Position numbers and translations under genes: made by a program | Part shown: piece by piece, positions 18,077 to 26,768 of the stretch | Layout of the letters: each line of letters opens with the position of its first letter | Numbering within the stretch: the stretch's first letter is position 1 | NCBI RefSeq assembly: GCF_900187125.1 | Contig: NZ_LT906468.1 | Coordinates: forward strand, 4,526,001-4,590,000 | Reading direction: 5' to 3' | Length of the DNA: 64,000 bases | DNA from: Sphingobacterium mizutaii | Lineage (GTDB): Bacteria > Bacteroidota > Bacteroidia > Sphingobacteriales > Sphingobacteriaceae | The notes under the pieces: model-generated | Database searches by the model: none | What the model saw: only the letters and a program-made list of their open reading frames with translations | What the model was told of the DNA's origin: nothing

Positions 18077-18909
18077 AGAAAAGCTGTTTTATATCTTACA
18101 TAACTTTTGAAAGCTACATAAGCTTTTTCGGAATTATGGATGCGAATCCTGTTGTTCAATATCTCTTTGGAAGATTTTCTTTTTATCTTTCGGAACAGAG
18201 ACAGGTAGTATTTGTACGCCAGATACACACCGAACATAGATGAATTGGGTAATTTCTTAATGCCGATCAACGCTTCCTTAAATTCTTCCTCTATTTCCTC
18301 TTCAATCTGACATTTCACATAATTATCAAAAATGCTCATATCAATATTCGGAAAATAAGTTCTGCCCAAAATCTGATAATCATCTTTTAGATCCCTTAAA
18401 AAATTAACTTTTTGAAAAGCTGATCCCAGTTTCATTGCATAAGGTTTCAATTCATTATATTTTTCCATATTTCCATCTGTAAAAACTTGCAGACACATCA
18501 GCCCAACTACTTCCGCTGAACCAAAAATATATTCTTCGTATAGTTCTGAATTGTAATCTATTTTCTGCAAATCCATTTCCATACTATGTAAAAACTGCTC
18601 AATCAGACTTTTGTCAACTTTATACTGATTTACTGTTTCCTGAAACGATTGTAGGATGGGATTGAGCGAAATTCCTTCATGCAGTGCGTCGTAGGTTTCT
18701 GCTTTTAACCGATTCAATAGCTTCTCTTTATCGTACCCGTGAAAACTGTCCACGATTTCATCTGCTAATCTCACGTACCCATATATTGCATATATTGCAG
18801 AACGAATAGACGGTTTCAGCGCTAAAATACCCAGGGAAAAACTCGTACTATATTTCCGGGTCGTTATCTTGCTTACCGAGTAAGAAAGTTCGTCAAACAG
18901 CTGTTTCAT
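18073..18909 (-). CDS. crtB: phytoene synthase
   Basis: The protein of 278 residues belongs to the squalene/phytoene synthase family and joins two GGPP molecules into phytoene, the first committed carotenoid step. Both aspartate-rich metal sites are present: DEIVD (Asp50 and Asp54) and RDLKDD (Asp173 and Asp177). The typical GSAEVVGLMCLQVF and GSAFQKVNFLRDL segments are also seen. It overlaps crtI by 4 bases. No GGPP synthase gene is present in this operon, so its substrate must come from a polyprenyl synthase elsewhere in the genome. Confidence 0.97.
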   Translation of the reverse strand: MKQLFDELSYSVSKITTRKYSTSFSLGILALKPSIRSAIYAIYGYVRLADEIVDSFHGYDKEKLLNRLKAETYDALHEGISLNPILQSFQETVNQYKVDKSLIEQFLHSMEMDLQKIDYNSELYEEYIFGSAEVVGLMCLQVFTDGNMEKYNELKPYAMKLGSAFQKVNFLRDLKDDYQILGRTYFPNIDMSIFDNYVKCQIEEEIEEEFKEALIGIKKLPNSSMFGVYLAYKYYLSLFRKIKRKSSKEILNNRIRIHNSEKAYVAFKSYVRYKTAFL

Positions 18910-20387
18910 GGTTTTTCTTGTTGAAGCTTGATTATTTCGTTCGCTGCAATTTTACCCGATATAATGGACGGGGGAACTCCGGGGCCGGGAACGGTCAATT
19001 GACCGGTATAGAATAAGTTTTTCAATCTCTTGTTTCTTATCTTAGGTTTTAAAACCGCAGTTTGACCGAGCGTATTTGCCAGTCCGTAAGCATTGCCACC
19101 ATAGGCATTGTAATCTGAAACAAAATCACTGGCACAATAACTTCTTTTGTATTCTATCTTTGACCGTAAATCGGTTATGCCTGTAAGTCTTTCAATCCTT
19201 GAAAGCATTTCGGTTAAATATTTTTCCCGTGTAAATTCTCCATCATTGATTCCGGTCGCCAATGGCATCAGAAGAAACAGGTTTTCTTTACCGTGGGGAG
19301 CAACGGTATTATCTGTTTTGGAGGGGCAACAAGTATAAAACAGAGGTTTATCGGGCCATTTTTTCTCGCCATAGATAGAATCAATATGTTCGTCCAGATC
19401 ATTTTCAAAGAAAAGTGTATGATGTTGCAGGTTGGGAATGGTTTGATCGATGCCCAAATAATAGATCAAACTTGATGGTGCAAATGTTCTGTTTTGCCAG
19501 TATGCTTCAGAATAATTTCTGTACTCTTTATTTAAAAGCGTTTCTGTATGATGATAATCCGAAGAAGCAATTACAGCATCAAATTCATAGATATTGCCAT
19601 TGATAGTTAAAGATCTTACCTTGCCGCTATCCGTGTTTATACATTCAACGGTTTTGTCGAAATGGAAATTAGCACCTTGCCTTTCGGCTACTTTTTTCAT
19701 CGCCAATACCAATTGATAAAAGCCGCCCATCGGATAATGCGTCCCTAAAGCATAGCCTCCGTAATTCATCAAACTGTATAATGCAGGAATATTTTTTGGA
19801 GAAGCACCGAGAAAAATTACGGGAAACTCCATTAATGTCCTTAGCTTTTCACTTTTAAAGTATTTGGCAACATAGGTTCTGAAGTTCGTCAGCAAATCCA
19901 ATCTCAATGCACTTTTAGTTATTTTAGGAGAAATGAATTCTGACCAATTATGGCAAGGCTTATTCACGAAATCCTGCATACCGACTTCATATTTGAATTT
20001 AGCCGATCGCATAAATTTTTCTAATTGTAATCCTGCACCCTTTTCGATTTGTTCGAACAAGATTTTTAATTCCCCTAAACTTTCAGGTACACTGATTTTC
20101 TCTTGTGAAAAAATCATTTCAAACTGTGGGTTTAATGAAATCAACTCGAAGAAATCAGAGATTTTGTAGCCGAAATCAGCAAAAAAACTTTCAATAATAT
20201 CAGGCATCCAGTACCAACTTGGTCCCATATCAAATACGTAACCTTGTTGGGTAGAAAATTGCCTTGCTCTTCCACCTGGCTGCTCGTGTTTTTCAAATAC
20301 GTGAACCTCATTTCCCGCTTTTGCTAGGTATGCGCTTGCAGATAAACCCGAGAAACCGGAACCGATAACGGCTATTTTATTCTTCAT
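18906..20387 (-). CDS. crtI: phytoene desaturase
   Basis: This FAD-dependent CrtI-type desaturase of 493 residues inserts the double bonds that turn phytoene into lycopene. The N-terminal dinucleotide-binding fold AVIGSGFSGLSASAYLAKAG is followed by EKHEQPGGRA. The C-terminal carotenoid desaturase signature is seen around NLFYTGQLTVPGPGVPPSI. FDMGPSWYWMPD and YPMGGFYQLV are further family blocks. The start codon overlaps the stop of the MarR gene, so desaturase synthesis follows the regulator on one mRNA. Confidence 0.97.
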   Translation of the reverse strand: MKNKIAVIGSGFSGLSASAYLAKAGNEVHVFEKHEQPGGRARQFSTQQGYVFDMGPSWYWMPDIIESFFADFGYKISDFFELISLNPQFEMIFSQEKISVPESLGELKILFEQIEKGAGLQLEKFMRSAKFKYEVGMQDFVNKPCHNWSEFISPKITKSALRLDLLTNFRTYVAKYFKSEKLRTLMEFPVIFLGASPKNIPALYSLMNYGGYALGTHYPMGGFYQLVLAMKKVAERQGANFHFDKTVECINTDSGKVRSLTINGNIYEFDAVIASSDYHHTETLLNKEYRNYSEAYWQNRTFAPSSLIYYLGIDQTIPNLQHHTLFFENDLDEHIDSIYGEKKWPDKPLFYTCCPSKTDNTVAPHGKENLFLLMPLATGINDGEFTREKYLTEMLSRIERLTGITDLRSKIEYKRSYCASDFVSDYNAYGGNAYGLANTLGQTAVLKPKIRNKRLKNLFYTGQLTVPGPGVPPSIISGKIAANEIIKLQQEKP

Positions 20388-21046
20388 CGTCTTCTATCTT
20401 TTAAAACTTCATTCAATAAATATTCTGGTTCAATATTTTTATCGTAAATCTGTTGATGAAAATCATTGAGTTTATTGAGCAACCTGATCAATTCCATTTT
20501 TTCGTTATGGGTTAAATCTCCTGTAACGATTTCAGTTGCTTTTCTGATTTTGTCCATTTGCTTTTCTAAAATCTGAATTCCTTTATTGCTGATTTTTAAC
20601 ACCTTACTTCTTTTGTCGGTCTCAGAATCAGTTTGATCCACCCAACCTTGTGCAATCAACCGGTTGATAACTTGCATTCCGGCAGGTTTTTCATGTACAT
20701 TCTTTTTTATCAAGTCCATTTTGGTCATTTCTCCAAAAGCTTTTAGGTTAATGAGGTAGATAAAATCTTCCTGTGTTGAAAAATCCGAGCCGAATAGGGC
20801 TGATTTTGAATAACTCTTGGCATATCTGTTCATATGAACAATCAACGTATTGATGACGCTTTCAGGACTACGTCCGTTTTCTTTTCCTTCCCAATCAGGT
20901 TCATTATTTATTACATCACCTTTATAATTGGCAACTATCCATCTTTTAAAGCCTTCGATATCATTAGGATATGTTTTTCCTGAAAAATTATCAGCTTCGA
21001 ATTCTTCAAGCAGATTGACAATATTTTTTAGAGTGTCGTATTTCAT
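20384..21046 (-). CDS. MarR-family transcriptional regulator of the carotenoid operon
   Basis: The product has 220 residues. The C-terminal two thirds form a MarR winged helix (EMTKMDLIKKNVHEKPAGMQ as recognition helix, wing around QTDSETDKRSKVLKISNKG). The first 60 or so residues (DNFSGKTYPNDIEGFKRWI) are an extra N-terminal extension. It is the first gene of the ten-gene operon and overlaps crtI, so it probably regulates its own promoter together with the pigment genes. A palindromic site lies 11-28 bases before its ATG. The effector (light, redox or a ligand) cannot be inferred. Confidence 0.85.
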   Translation of the reverse strand: MKYDTLKNIVNLLEEFEADNFSGKTYPNDIEGFKRWIVANYKGDVINNEPDWEGKENGRSPESVINTLIVHMNRYAKSYSKSALFGSDFSTQEDFIYLINLKAFGEMTKMDLIKKNVHEKPAGMQVINRLIAQGWVDQTDSETDKRSKVLKISNKGIQILEKQMDKIRKATEIVTGDLTHNEKMELIRLLNKLNDFHQQIYDKNIEPEYLLNEVLKDRRR

Positions 21047-21056
21047 ACATTCAAAT

Positions 21057-21074
21057 TAGTATTTAAATATACTA
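21057..21074. promoter_or_regulatory. candidate MarR operator
   Basis: An inverted repeat TAGTAT-N6-ATACTA (18 bp, AT-rich, dyad axis in TTAAAT) lies 11-28 bases upstream of the MarR start codon. Size and position fit an autoregulatory MarR dimer site covering the promoter or leader. Confidence 0.5.
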
Positions 21075-21449
21075 TAATATTTAATAAAATGTATATTTTG
21101 ATGCTATTTGTTATGAAGTTCTTTTTAAATACGTATTAGTAAAATCTAATTTATAGGTAATACTGCTGATAAGGTCAGAGGGAGAGCTACACATATCATT
21201 AATAAAATAGACTTTGATATTCATATTATTGGGGTTCGAGCTCCAAGAAGTCGGCCCGCTGGTACAAAAACGAACAAACCCTAAAATTACAATGAAGTAA
21301 TTCGCAATAAATTGTAAAAGAGGTATTCGTGTGTAGTTTTGTGTGATAATAAAAGGGTTCGATCTCAATTAAACCCAATTTTTTGGCTCAAATATGCAAG
21401 AAACAGGAAAATCTAAAACTATCTACTAAGCAGATGATTATGAAATAAA
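21075..21449. other. non-coding gap upstream of the carotenoid operon
   Basis: These 375 AT-rich bases hold the likely operon promoter region and no convincing gene. One small hairpin (TTGGGG-TTCGAG-CTCCAA, around 21229-21246) resembles a tRNA T-arm but no tRNA can be folded around it. By the island model, this is native sequence that lay downstream of tRNA-Lys before the insertions. Confidence 0.4.
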
Positions 21450-21473
21450 AAGCCCCAACTGGAGTTGAGGCTT
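21450..21473 (-). terminator. probable native tRNA-Lys terminator
   Basis: On the - strand a 10-bp stem (AAGCCTCAAC / GTTGGGGCTT, one G-U pair) with a 4-base loop is followed by TTTTATTT. It sits immediately downstream of the left-most tRNA-Lys 3'-end fragment. It is therefore best explained as the original terminator of the tRNA gene, now separated from it by about 37 kb. Its sequence differs from the hairpins at 40468 and 58948, which travel with the islands. Confidence 0.7.
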
Positions 21474-21476
21474 GAA

Positions 21477-21520
21477 AGTGACCCCGCTGAGGCTCGAACT
21501 CAGGACCCACAGATTAAGAG
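21477..21520 (-). repeat. tRNA-Lys 3'-end fragment (left-most att site)
   Basis: These 44 bases are identical to 58989-59032, the 3' half of the intact tRNA-Lys(CUU) gene from the anticodon loop to the discriminator base. The 5' half of a tRNA is absent. It is interpreted as the displaced native 3' end created by site-specific integration into the tRNA gene. Confidence 0.85.
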
Positions 21521-21533
21521 CCTATAGGTCTGC

Positions 21534-21637
21534 ATTCGTCAACAAGGTTAAAAATCTTTGTTTCCTGCTTGCTAGAGCAATTTATGTGTTTTTTTTCAGT
21601 AATCAAAATTTAGCGCTGTGACTTATTTGTGACGGTT
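21534..21637. repeat. island distal-end module, copy A
   Basis: A block of about 100 bp is shared with 31036-31139 and 40571-40669. It contains the near-identical TTAAAAATCTTTGTTTCCTG core segment and, at 21618-21637, the motif GTGACTTATTTGTGACGG. In each case it lies directly to the right of a tRNA-Lys fragment. It is probably the attachment-end region of the element family, with integrase arm-binding sites. Confidence 0.7.
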
Positions 21638-21735
21638 TTCAGATAGTTTAATATTCTATTGTTACCAACTCTTGAGTTCTGAAGAGAATATCGCTAAAGA
21701 TCTTTCGTCAGTATTTGCGTCTGAAGTTTACAAAT

Positions 21736-22530
21736 TTATTTCGCGATATTTAAAATACGATATGCTCCTCTGGCTACGATAACAAATACAATTGCACCAA
21801 TAATCAAGTCAGGATACCCTGAATCCAGCCAATTAACTAATAATCCCGCGACAATAACTCCCGAGTTTATTATTACATCATTTGACGTAAAAATCATAGA
21901 CGCTTGCATATGTGCTTCTTTGCTTTTATTCTTTTGTAATAAATAAAGACAAAGTACGTTAGCCATCAGTGCTAACACAGAAACAATAATCATGGTTTTA
22001 AAATCGGGCATTTCTCCCAAACCAACAAAACGCCTGACTACTTCTACAAAGCCGATAACTGCTAAAACGATTTGAAAGTAACCAGCAAATTTAGCAATGT
22101 TGTTTTTTCGTACAATCGTGCCACCAACTGCAAACAAAGCCAATGCATAAACTATGCTATCTGCAAGCATATCCAGACTATCTGCTATCAATCCCATTGA
22201 GTTGGAAAAAATACCGAACAGCATTTCTAATCCAAAGAAGAGAAAATTAATAACCAATACTGTGAATAATAGCTTCCGTTGGTTATTGCCAGTATCTATT
22301 CCATTAACTACATCAGTTTCCTCGGTTGAAATCAATGTGGTATTCAGGTTTAGGGTTTCCAAAGCCGAGAAAACAGGTTCCGGGCCTCCATTGTGAAAAA
22401 CACTCAATTTTCTGTTTGGAATATCAAATTCCAATGATTTTACCATGTCGAAGTTCTGCAACTTCATACGGATTAACTGCTCCTCGCTCGGGCAGTCCAT
22501 TTTAGTGATATTAAATATTGTTTTATTCAT
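21736..22530 (-). CDS. cation diffusion facilitator-type metal transporter with N-terminal HMA-like domain
   Basis: The first 70 residues form a ferredoxin-like heavy-metal-associated domain with a single-Cys motif MDCPSEEQLIRMKL. The rest (about 85-264) is a CDF-type membrane domain with roughly five to six transmembrane segments. It contains the metal-site motif SLDMLADSIVYAL in the second segment and SNDVIINSGVIVAG in the fifth (paired Asp residues). Such proteins export Zn, Cd or Co from the cytoplasm in exchange for protons. The cytoplasmic C-terminal dimer domain of standard CDFs is missing. The gene is 4 bases downstream of a TonB receptor gene. Confidence 0.85.
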   Translation of the reverse strand: MNKTIFNITKMDCPSEEQLIRMKLQNFDMVKSLEFDIPNRKLSVFHNGGPEPVFSALETLNLNTTLISTEETDVVNGIDTGNNQRKLLFTVLVINFLFFGLEMLFGIFSNSMGLIADSLDMLADSIVYALALFAVGGTIVRKNNIAKFAGYFQIVLAVIGFVEVVRRFVGLGEMPDFKTMIIVSVLALMANVLCLYLLQKNKSKEAHMQASMIFTSNDVIINSGVIVAGLLVNWLDSGYPDLIIGAIVFVIVARGAYRILNIAK

Positions 22531-22534
22531 CAGT

Positions 22535-24706
22535 TTAAAGTTTAACTTTTATACCGCCGTTGATCACGAATCCGTCCAATGGTGCGTAAATGTCATTAAA
22601 GACAGGATTTGTAATTGTACCAGTATAAATAGTATCAAAACGTGTCTGCCTTGTGTCAAGGAAGTTCTCAAAATTAAGATACAGGGAGAACCGTTCCCAG
22701 ATCTTTTCAGCCATAAAGCCACAGGTCCAATAGTCCTTTCCGGTTGTTCCGCCGTTCAGTATTTGGGGACTGAAATAATAAGCTTCCAAGCCAATCTTCC
22801 ATTTATCCTCTACTTCATACATCAAAACAGAGTTGATTCGGTGTTTTGGTGTCAGAGGATTATCTGTATTTCTTCCGTTTTCAAGCAAACGTGTATCGGT
22901 ATAAGTATAGCCCAAGAACATCTTTAAATCATCATAGCCGATCTTTACGTTTGTTTCGGTCCCTTTTGTATGGATGTAACCCGGTGAATTGACGAACTGA
23001 TAAAGATCTGGCAATGCATTTTGAAGCAACAGAGGATTATCCAGATAAGTATAAAAAAACAATTGATTTATGCTGAAAGTCCAATCCTCGCCAATATTAG
23101 TGCGGTAATTGATGTCTGCATTTGCTCCATAACTTTTTTCCAATTTATTGATCTCGTCGTCAATTGGCATTGCTTTGCGATATTGTATGCGTTCAATTTC
23201 TTCTGTAAAAATGGTTGGCGTCTTGTAGCCAAATCCACCACCGACACGTGAAGTCAATCCGTTTGCAATCTTAAACAATGCCGATACTCTTGGTAAGAAC
23301 ACAGCGCCATAATCTATAACATAGTCTGCCCTTAAGCCCGTTTCCAATTGAAGCCAATCCGTGACCTTAAAAGAATTTTGAACGAAAGCCCCGAATGTGG
23401 TTTGGTTATAATCCCTCAACGGAAATGGGGTAATCTGTTTTTCTTTAAAATTGTCCGTCCAAATATTAAAGCCTGTTACCCACTCTGATTTTTCTTTGCA
23501 GTGGCTATAGCTTGCTTCCGTAAAAGTAGCGGTTTGCGTTCCCTCAAATTCGTAATTCGGAATAGCCGTATTCCGGTTAAAATAACTTACGCTGTTTTTT
23601 AATTTTACAGAACTGTTTTCGTTTACAGTATGGTCAAAAACAAATTGAGTAGAATAACGCTGTGTTTTGTTTTCTTCAAAATATTGATGGATGTTATCTC
23701 CGTTTCCTTTGATGTAAAGCATATCGCCACCCAAGCGGTTTTCAATGGTGGTATTAATACCAAAGTTCATTTTTGTTTTATCATTGAAGTAAACAAATAA
23801 CTTAGGGTTCAGTACATACCTTTCAAACTTAGGGATTGCCGAAAGTCCTATTTTTGCGGGATCATAAGCCCCGTTGCGATTATGCGAAGCGAAAATGGTT
23901 GTTCCAATCTTCTTAAACTTCTGTCCATAAAAACCGTTAATGTCCAATCCTCTGCCCGACGTACCGTTTAAGTGAAAACGCATATCCCGTTCTTCCGTTG
24001 GTGTTTTGGATATGAGATTTACCAAACCTGCTATTGCGCCGCCACCATATAAGGTAGAGGTTGAACCTTTGATAACTTCGACCTGCTTTAAGTCAAGCGG
24101 TGGAATTTGCAACAAGCCCAATCCGCTTGAAGCACCCGAATAAAGAGGGAAGCCGTCTTTTAAAATTTGTGTATATCGTCCGTCGAGCCCTTGAATACGA
24201 ATACTTGCGTTGGCACTGATGGGTGAAGTTGTTTGTACGTGAATACCTGTGCTTTCACTCAAAAGCATGCGGATATCCCCCGCTTTCATATTGCCCTTTT
24301 CGTCCAGTTCCTCACTTCCGATAACCTCAATACGGGTCGGCGTATTTTGTATGGTCCTCGTACTTCTTGTAGATGAAATTACGACTTCCTCCAACTTTTC
24401 GCTGGCTTCCTCCAGTAAGATCTCAATAAAGCTTGTGTCCTCTAACGGAAATTGAAATGTATCAATACGCTCATTAAAACCAACATAGCTGAACTTTATA
24501 GTTTGCGATCCATCGGGAATATCGATCAACGTAATTTTCCCACTTTGATCTGAAGTTGCCGCAATTTCGGTTCCTACTACCTCCGAAGTAACGCCAATTA
24601 AAACTTCCTTGTGTTCACCGTCTTTAACTACGGCCTTAAAAATACTTTGGGCGTAACCACAAAGATTGAATGTCATGAATAATGACACGATGAATATATT
24701 TTTCAT
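22535..24706 (-). CDS. TonB-dependent outer membrane receptor, probably metal or metallophore linked
   Basis: The product of 723 residues has a signal peptide (FIVSLFMTFNLCGYAQS), a carboxypeptidase-like beta-sandwich (about 25-100), a TonB-box-like EEVVISSTRSTRT, a plug (SIRIQGLDGRYTQILKDGFP, IEVIKG-type VEVIKGSTSTLYGGGAIAG) and a 22-strand barrel. Its small size and plug pattern place it with siderophore/cobalamin-type receptors rather than SusC. Four bases separate it from a CDF metal exporter, and a Cys-rich secreted protein gene precedes it. The module may therefore couple metal entry sensing and removal. The substrate is unknown. Confidence 0.9.
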   Translation of the reverse strand: MKNIFIVSLFMTFNLCGYAQSIFKAVVKDGEHKEVLIGVTSEVVGTEIAATSDQSGKITLIDIPDGSQTIKFSYVGFNERIDTFQFPLEDTSFIEILLEEASEKLEEVVISSTRSTRTIQNTPTRIEVIGSEELDEKGNMKAGDIRMLLSESTGIHVQTTSPISANASIRIQGLDGRYTQILKDGFPLYSGASSGLGLLQIPPLDLKQVEVIKGSTSTLYGGGAIAGLVNLISKTPTEERDMRFHLNGTSGRGLDINGFYGQKFKKIGTTIFASHNRNGAYDPAKIGLSAIPKFERYVLNPKLFVYFNDKTKMNFGINTTIENRLGGDMLYIKGNGDNIHQYFEENKTQRYSTQFVFDHTVNENSSVKLKNSVSYFNRNTAIPNYEFEGTQTATFTEASYSHCKEKSEWVTGFNIWTDNFKEKQITPFPLRDYNQTTFGAFVQNSFKVTDWLQLETGLRADYVIDYGAVFLPRVSALFKIANGLTSRVGGGFGYKTPTIFTEEIERIQYRKAMPIDDEINKLEKSYGANADINYRTNIGEDWTFSINQLFFYTYLDNPLLLQNALPDLYQFVNSPGYIHTKGTETNVKIGYDDLKMFLGYTYTDTRLLENGRNTDNPLTPKHRINSVLMYEVEDKWKIGLEAYYFSPQILNGGTTGKDYWTCGFMAEKIWERFSLYLNFENFLDTRQTRFDTIYTGTITNPVFNDIYAPLDGFVINGGIKVKL

Positions 24707-24786
24707 GAAATATGCTTAATATTATTGTAAAGGAGAAATATAGTTGGAAAGTGCTGTTCCTACCTTTTTGTGCAGAGCACGGTATA

Positions 24787-25098
24787 TTAAGCTAACTGTG
24801 GCGGATGCCAAGTAGAGTAGGGAAAATCTAAAATCGTCGGAGCAGATAATGAACCCAATTTTATTATCTGTAATTTTCCGGGCGAAACTAATGAAAAACA
24901 AAAAGAAGTTACAACAAAGCCTGTACAGGTATTGCACTTGGAAAAAGGAGAACAACAGGACATTCCACAATCATCGTCATTTTGGTGTTGATCTTCTGTT
25001 GACATGCATGTTTGTTCAAGACATTTATCCTCAATAAAGCAAGGTGAGGCCGATAAGACCAAGACCATTATTGCCATGATGAACGATAAATACCTCAT
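24787..25098 (-). CDS. small secreted Cys-rich protein (DUF6660-like)
   Basis: This 103-residue product starts MRYLSFIMAIMVLVLSASP, a clear signal peptide. The mature region has nine or more Cys, with spacing such as C-FIEDKC-LEQTC and DDDCGMSCCSPFSKCNTCTG, plus His and Asp residues suitable for binding metal ions. It resembles the small DUF6660-type proteins that accompany TonB receptor and metal-transport genes in Bacteroidota; this assignment is from memory of the pattern. It is 80 bases upstream of the receptor gene on the same strand and is likely its operon leader. Confidence 0.65.
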   Translation of the reverse strand: MRYLSFIMAIMVLVLSASPCFIEDKCLEQTCMSTEDQHQNDDDCGMSCCSPFSKCNTCTGFVVTSFCFSLVSPGKLQIIKLGSLSAPTILDFPYSTWHPPQLA

Positions 25099-25237
25099 TG
25101 CGCAAATTTATTAAATTATGTTGAATTAATTGATTAAAAATAAGGGGGAATAAGCCTTTTTTTAATCATAGGTAATAGAACAACAGGGACACAAAATTAT
25201 TTCAGGTGATCGAACTAAAACTATGCCCCCGAATGTT

Positions 25238-26269
25238 CTAGGTATAGTATTTTTTCTTTAACCAAAGGCTGGCCCGAACCAAAAGTATTAAAACAGGAAC
25301 CTCGACTAAGGGACCAATAACACCAACAAATGCCTGAGGAGAATTGATGCCAAATACTGCGATGGCGACAGCAATTGCCAGCTCAAAATTGTTTCCAGTA
25401 GCCGTAAATGCAATGGATGCATTTTTATCGTAGGGAACCTTCATTGATCTGTTTACAAAGAAACTCACAAAAAACATCAGTACGAAATATATTATCAGTG
25501 GTATCGCTACTTTTACTACATCCATCGGCAGTTCCACTATTTTTTCACCCTTGAGGCTAAACATTAAGACAATCGTGAACAATAGGGCATACAATGTTAT
25601 GGGTGATATTGTGGGAATAAACTTTCTATTGTACCATTCTATCCCGTTTGACTTCACTAAGATATATCGGCTCAAAAAGCCCGCAAGAAAAGGAATACCC
25701 AAATAAATCAATACACTTTCTGTGACATCCTTCATTGAAACACTGACATCGAAGTTGGCTAGTCCTAATTTACCTGGCAGTACATTGATAAATAACCATA
25801 CAAAGAAGCTATAAGTAAATACCTGAAAGATACTGTTTAAGGCGACTAATAAGGCTGCGTATTCACGGTTTCCTTTAGCGAGATCATTCCATACAATCAC
25901 CATTGCAATACATCTGGCCAAACCAATAAGAATTAATCCGATCATATAATCCGGCTCATCTCTTAAAAACAAAATGGCAAGGATAAACATTAAAATAGGG
26001 CCTATGACCCAATTCAATAATAGAGATAGACTGATTACCTTTTTATCCCTAAAAGCAGTAGGTAAAAGGGAATAATCAACTTTAGCGAGTGGCGGGTACA
26101 TCATTAAGATTAGTCCAATGGCTAATGGAATGTTAGTTGTACCTATAGATAGTGAATCCATTACTTTTGAAGTGCCGGGAAATAAAAAGCCCAGGCCTAC
26201 GCCAACTGCCATAGCGAGAAATATCCAAAGTGTTAAGTATCTGTCGAGAAATTTTAATTTTGGCTGCAT
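25238..26269 (-). CDS. acr3: ACR3-family arsenite efflux permease
   Basis: The protein has 343 residues with about ten transmembrane segments. The key Cys is Cys120 in ILIGLARCIAMVIVWND, the block that identifies ACR3 and holds the essential thiolate. Glu in GVIGPLVEVPVLI near the C-terminus is also conserved. It expels As(III) from the cytoplasm. It is the last gene of the ars operon, 6 bases after the acetyltransferase gene. Confidence 0.95.
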   Translation of the reverse strand: MQPKLKFLDRYLTLWIFLAMAVGVGLGFLFPGTSKVMDSLSIGTTNIPLAIGLILMMYPPLAKVDYSLLPTAFRDKKVISLSLLLNWVIGPILMFILAILFLRDEPDYMIGLILIGLARCIAMVIVWNDLAKGNREYAALLVALNSIFQVFTYSFFVWLFINVLPGKLGLANFDVSVSMKDVTESVLIYLGIPFLAGFLSRYILVKSNGIEWYNRKFIPTISPITLYALLFTIVLMFSLKGEKIVELPMDVVKVAIPLIIYFVLMFFVSFFVNRSMKVPYDKNASIAFTATGNNFELAIAVAIAVFGINSPQAFVGVIGPLVEVPVLILLVRASLWLKKKYYT

Positions 26270-26275
26270 ATTATT

Positions 26276-26767
26276 TTAATTTATTCCTATTGTTTTACTT
26301 CTTCTTTCCATAATGATCGTGTCGCGCCAGGTGTCTCCCAGTTTTCCTATTTTTTCACGGAAACCGACTATTCTAAAACCATAGCGCTGATGAAGCGCTA
26401 CTGTTCCTTCATTTTCAGGAAACATTCCACTTTGAAGCATCCAAATTCCATAAGCTTCGCTTTCTTCAATTAGCTTGGCCATCAAAGTCTTTCCGACTCC
26501 TTTTCCTTTATGAGAATTAGTAACGTAAATACTTACTTCTGCAACACCTCCGTAAACGCAACGGTCGCTCACTGCCGAAAGGGCTGCCCAGCCAACGATG
26601 ATACCATCAACTACTGCTGCAAACCTGCTGTGTTTTAGTTTACTTTTATCCCAATCTTCCCACGCTGGGGCTGTTGTTTCAAAAGTGGCATGGCCTGTTT
26701 CAATGCCTTCTTTGTATATTCTGGAGATATTCGAATAATGCTCCTTACCGATTGCTGTTATTTCCAT
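26276..26767 (-). CDS. GNAT acetyltransferase, phosphinothricin/arsinothricin type (ArsN1-like)
   Basis: The product of 163 residues contains the GNAT acetyl-CoA site in VSIYVTNSHKGKGVGKTLM and the phosphinothricin-acetyltransferase-like segments IYKEGIETGHATFET, ERCVYGGVAEVS-type RCVYGGVAEVSIYV, HQRYGFRIVGFREKIGK and WRDTIIMERR. This is the group from which ArsN1 enzymes come, which N-acetylate the arsenic antibiotic arsinothricin. Its place between arsC and acr3 (1- and 6-base gaps) supports that assignment over a housekeeping role. The direct substrate is inference. Confidence 0.8.
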   Translation of the reverse strand: MEITAIGKEHYSNISRIYKEGIETGHATFETTAPAWEDWDKSKLKHSRFAAVVDGIIVGWAALSAVSDRCVYGGVAEVSIYVTNSHKGKGVGKTLMAKLIEESEAYGIWMLQSGMFPENEGTVALHQRYGFRIVGFREKIGKLGDTWRDTIIMERRSKTIGIN

Positions 26768-26768
26768 G

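Noticed and set aside
21229..21246. T-arm-like hairpin TTGGGG-TTCGAG-CTCCAA as part of another tRNA
   Set aside because: No acceptor or anticodon arm can be built on either side.
12563..21270. CCC(A/G)CTGGTACAAAA occurs near 12571 and near 21256, which could suggest att sites around the carotenoid operon
   Set aside because: Only about 15 bases match, no tRNA or integrase is linked to them, and the left copy lies inside a coding remnant. Chance similarity is likely.
21111..21368. 85-codon frame on the - strand upstream of the carotenoid operon
   Set aside because: No motif, biased composition without coding pattern, and it would cover the promoter region.
24722..24970. 82-codon frame on the - strand overlapping the Cys-rich gene in another phase
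   Set aside because: The 24787-25098 frame has a clear signal peptide and Cys pattern; the overlapping one does not.
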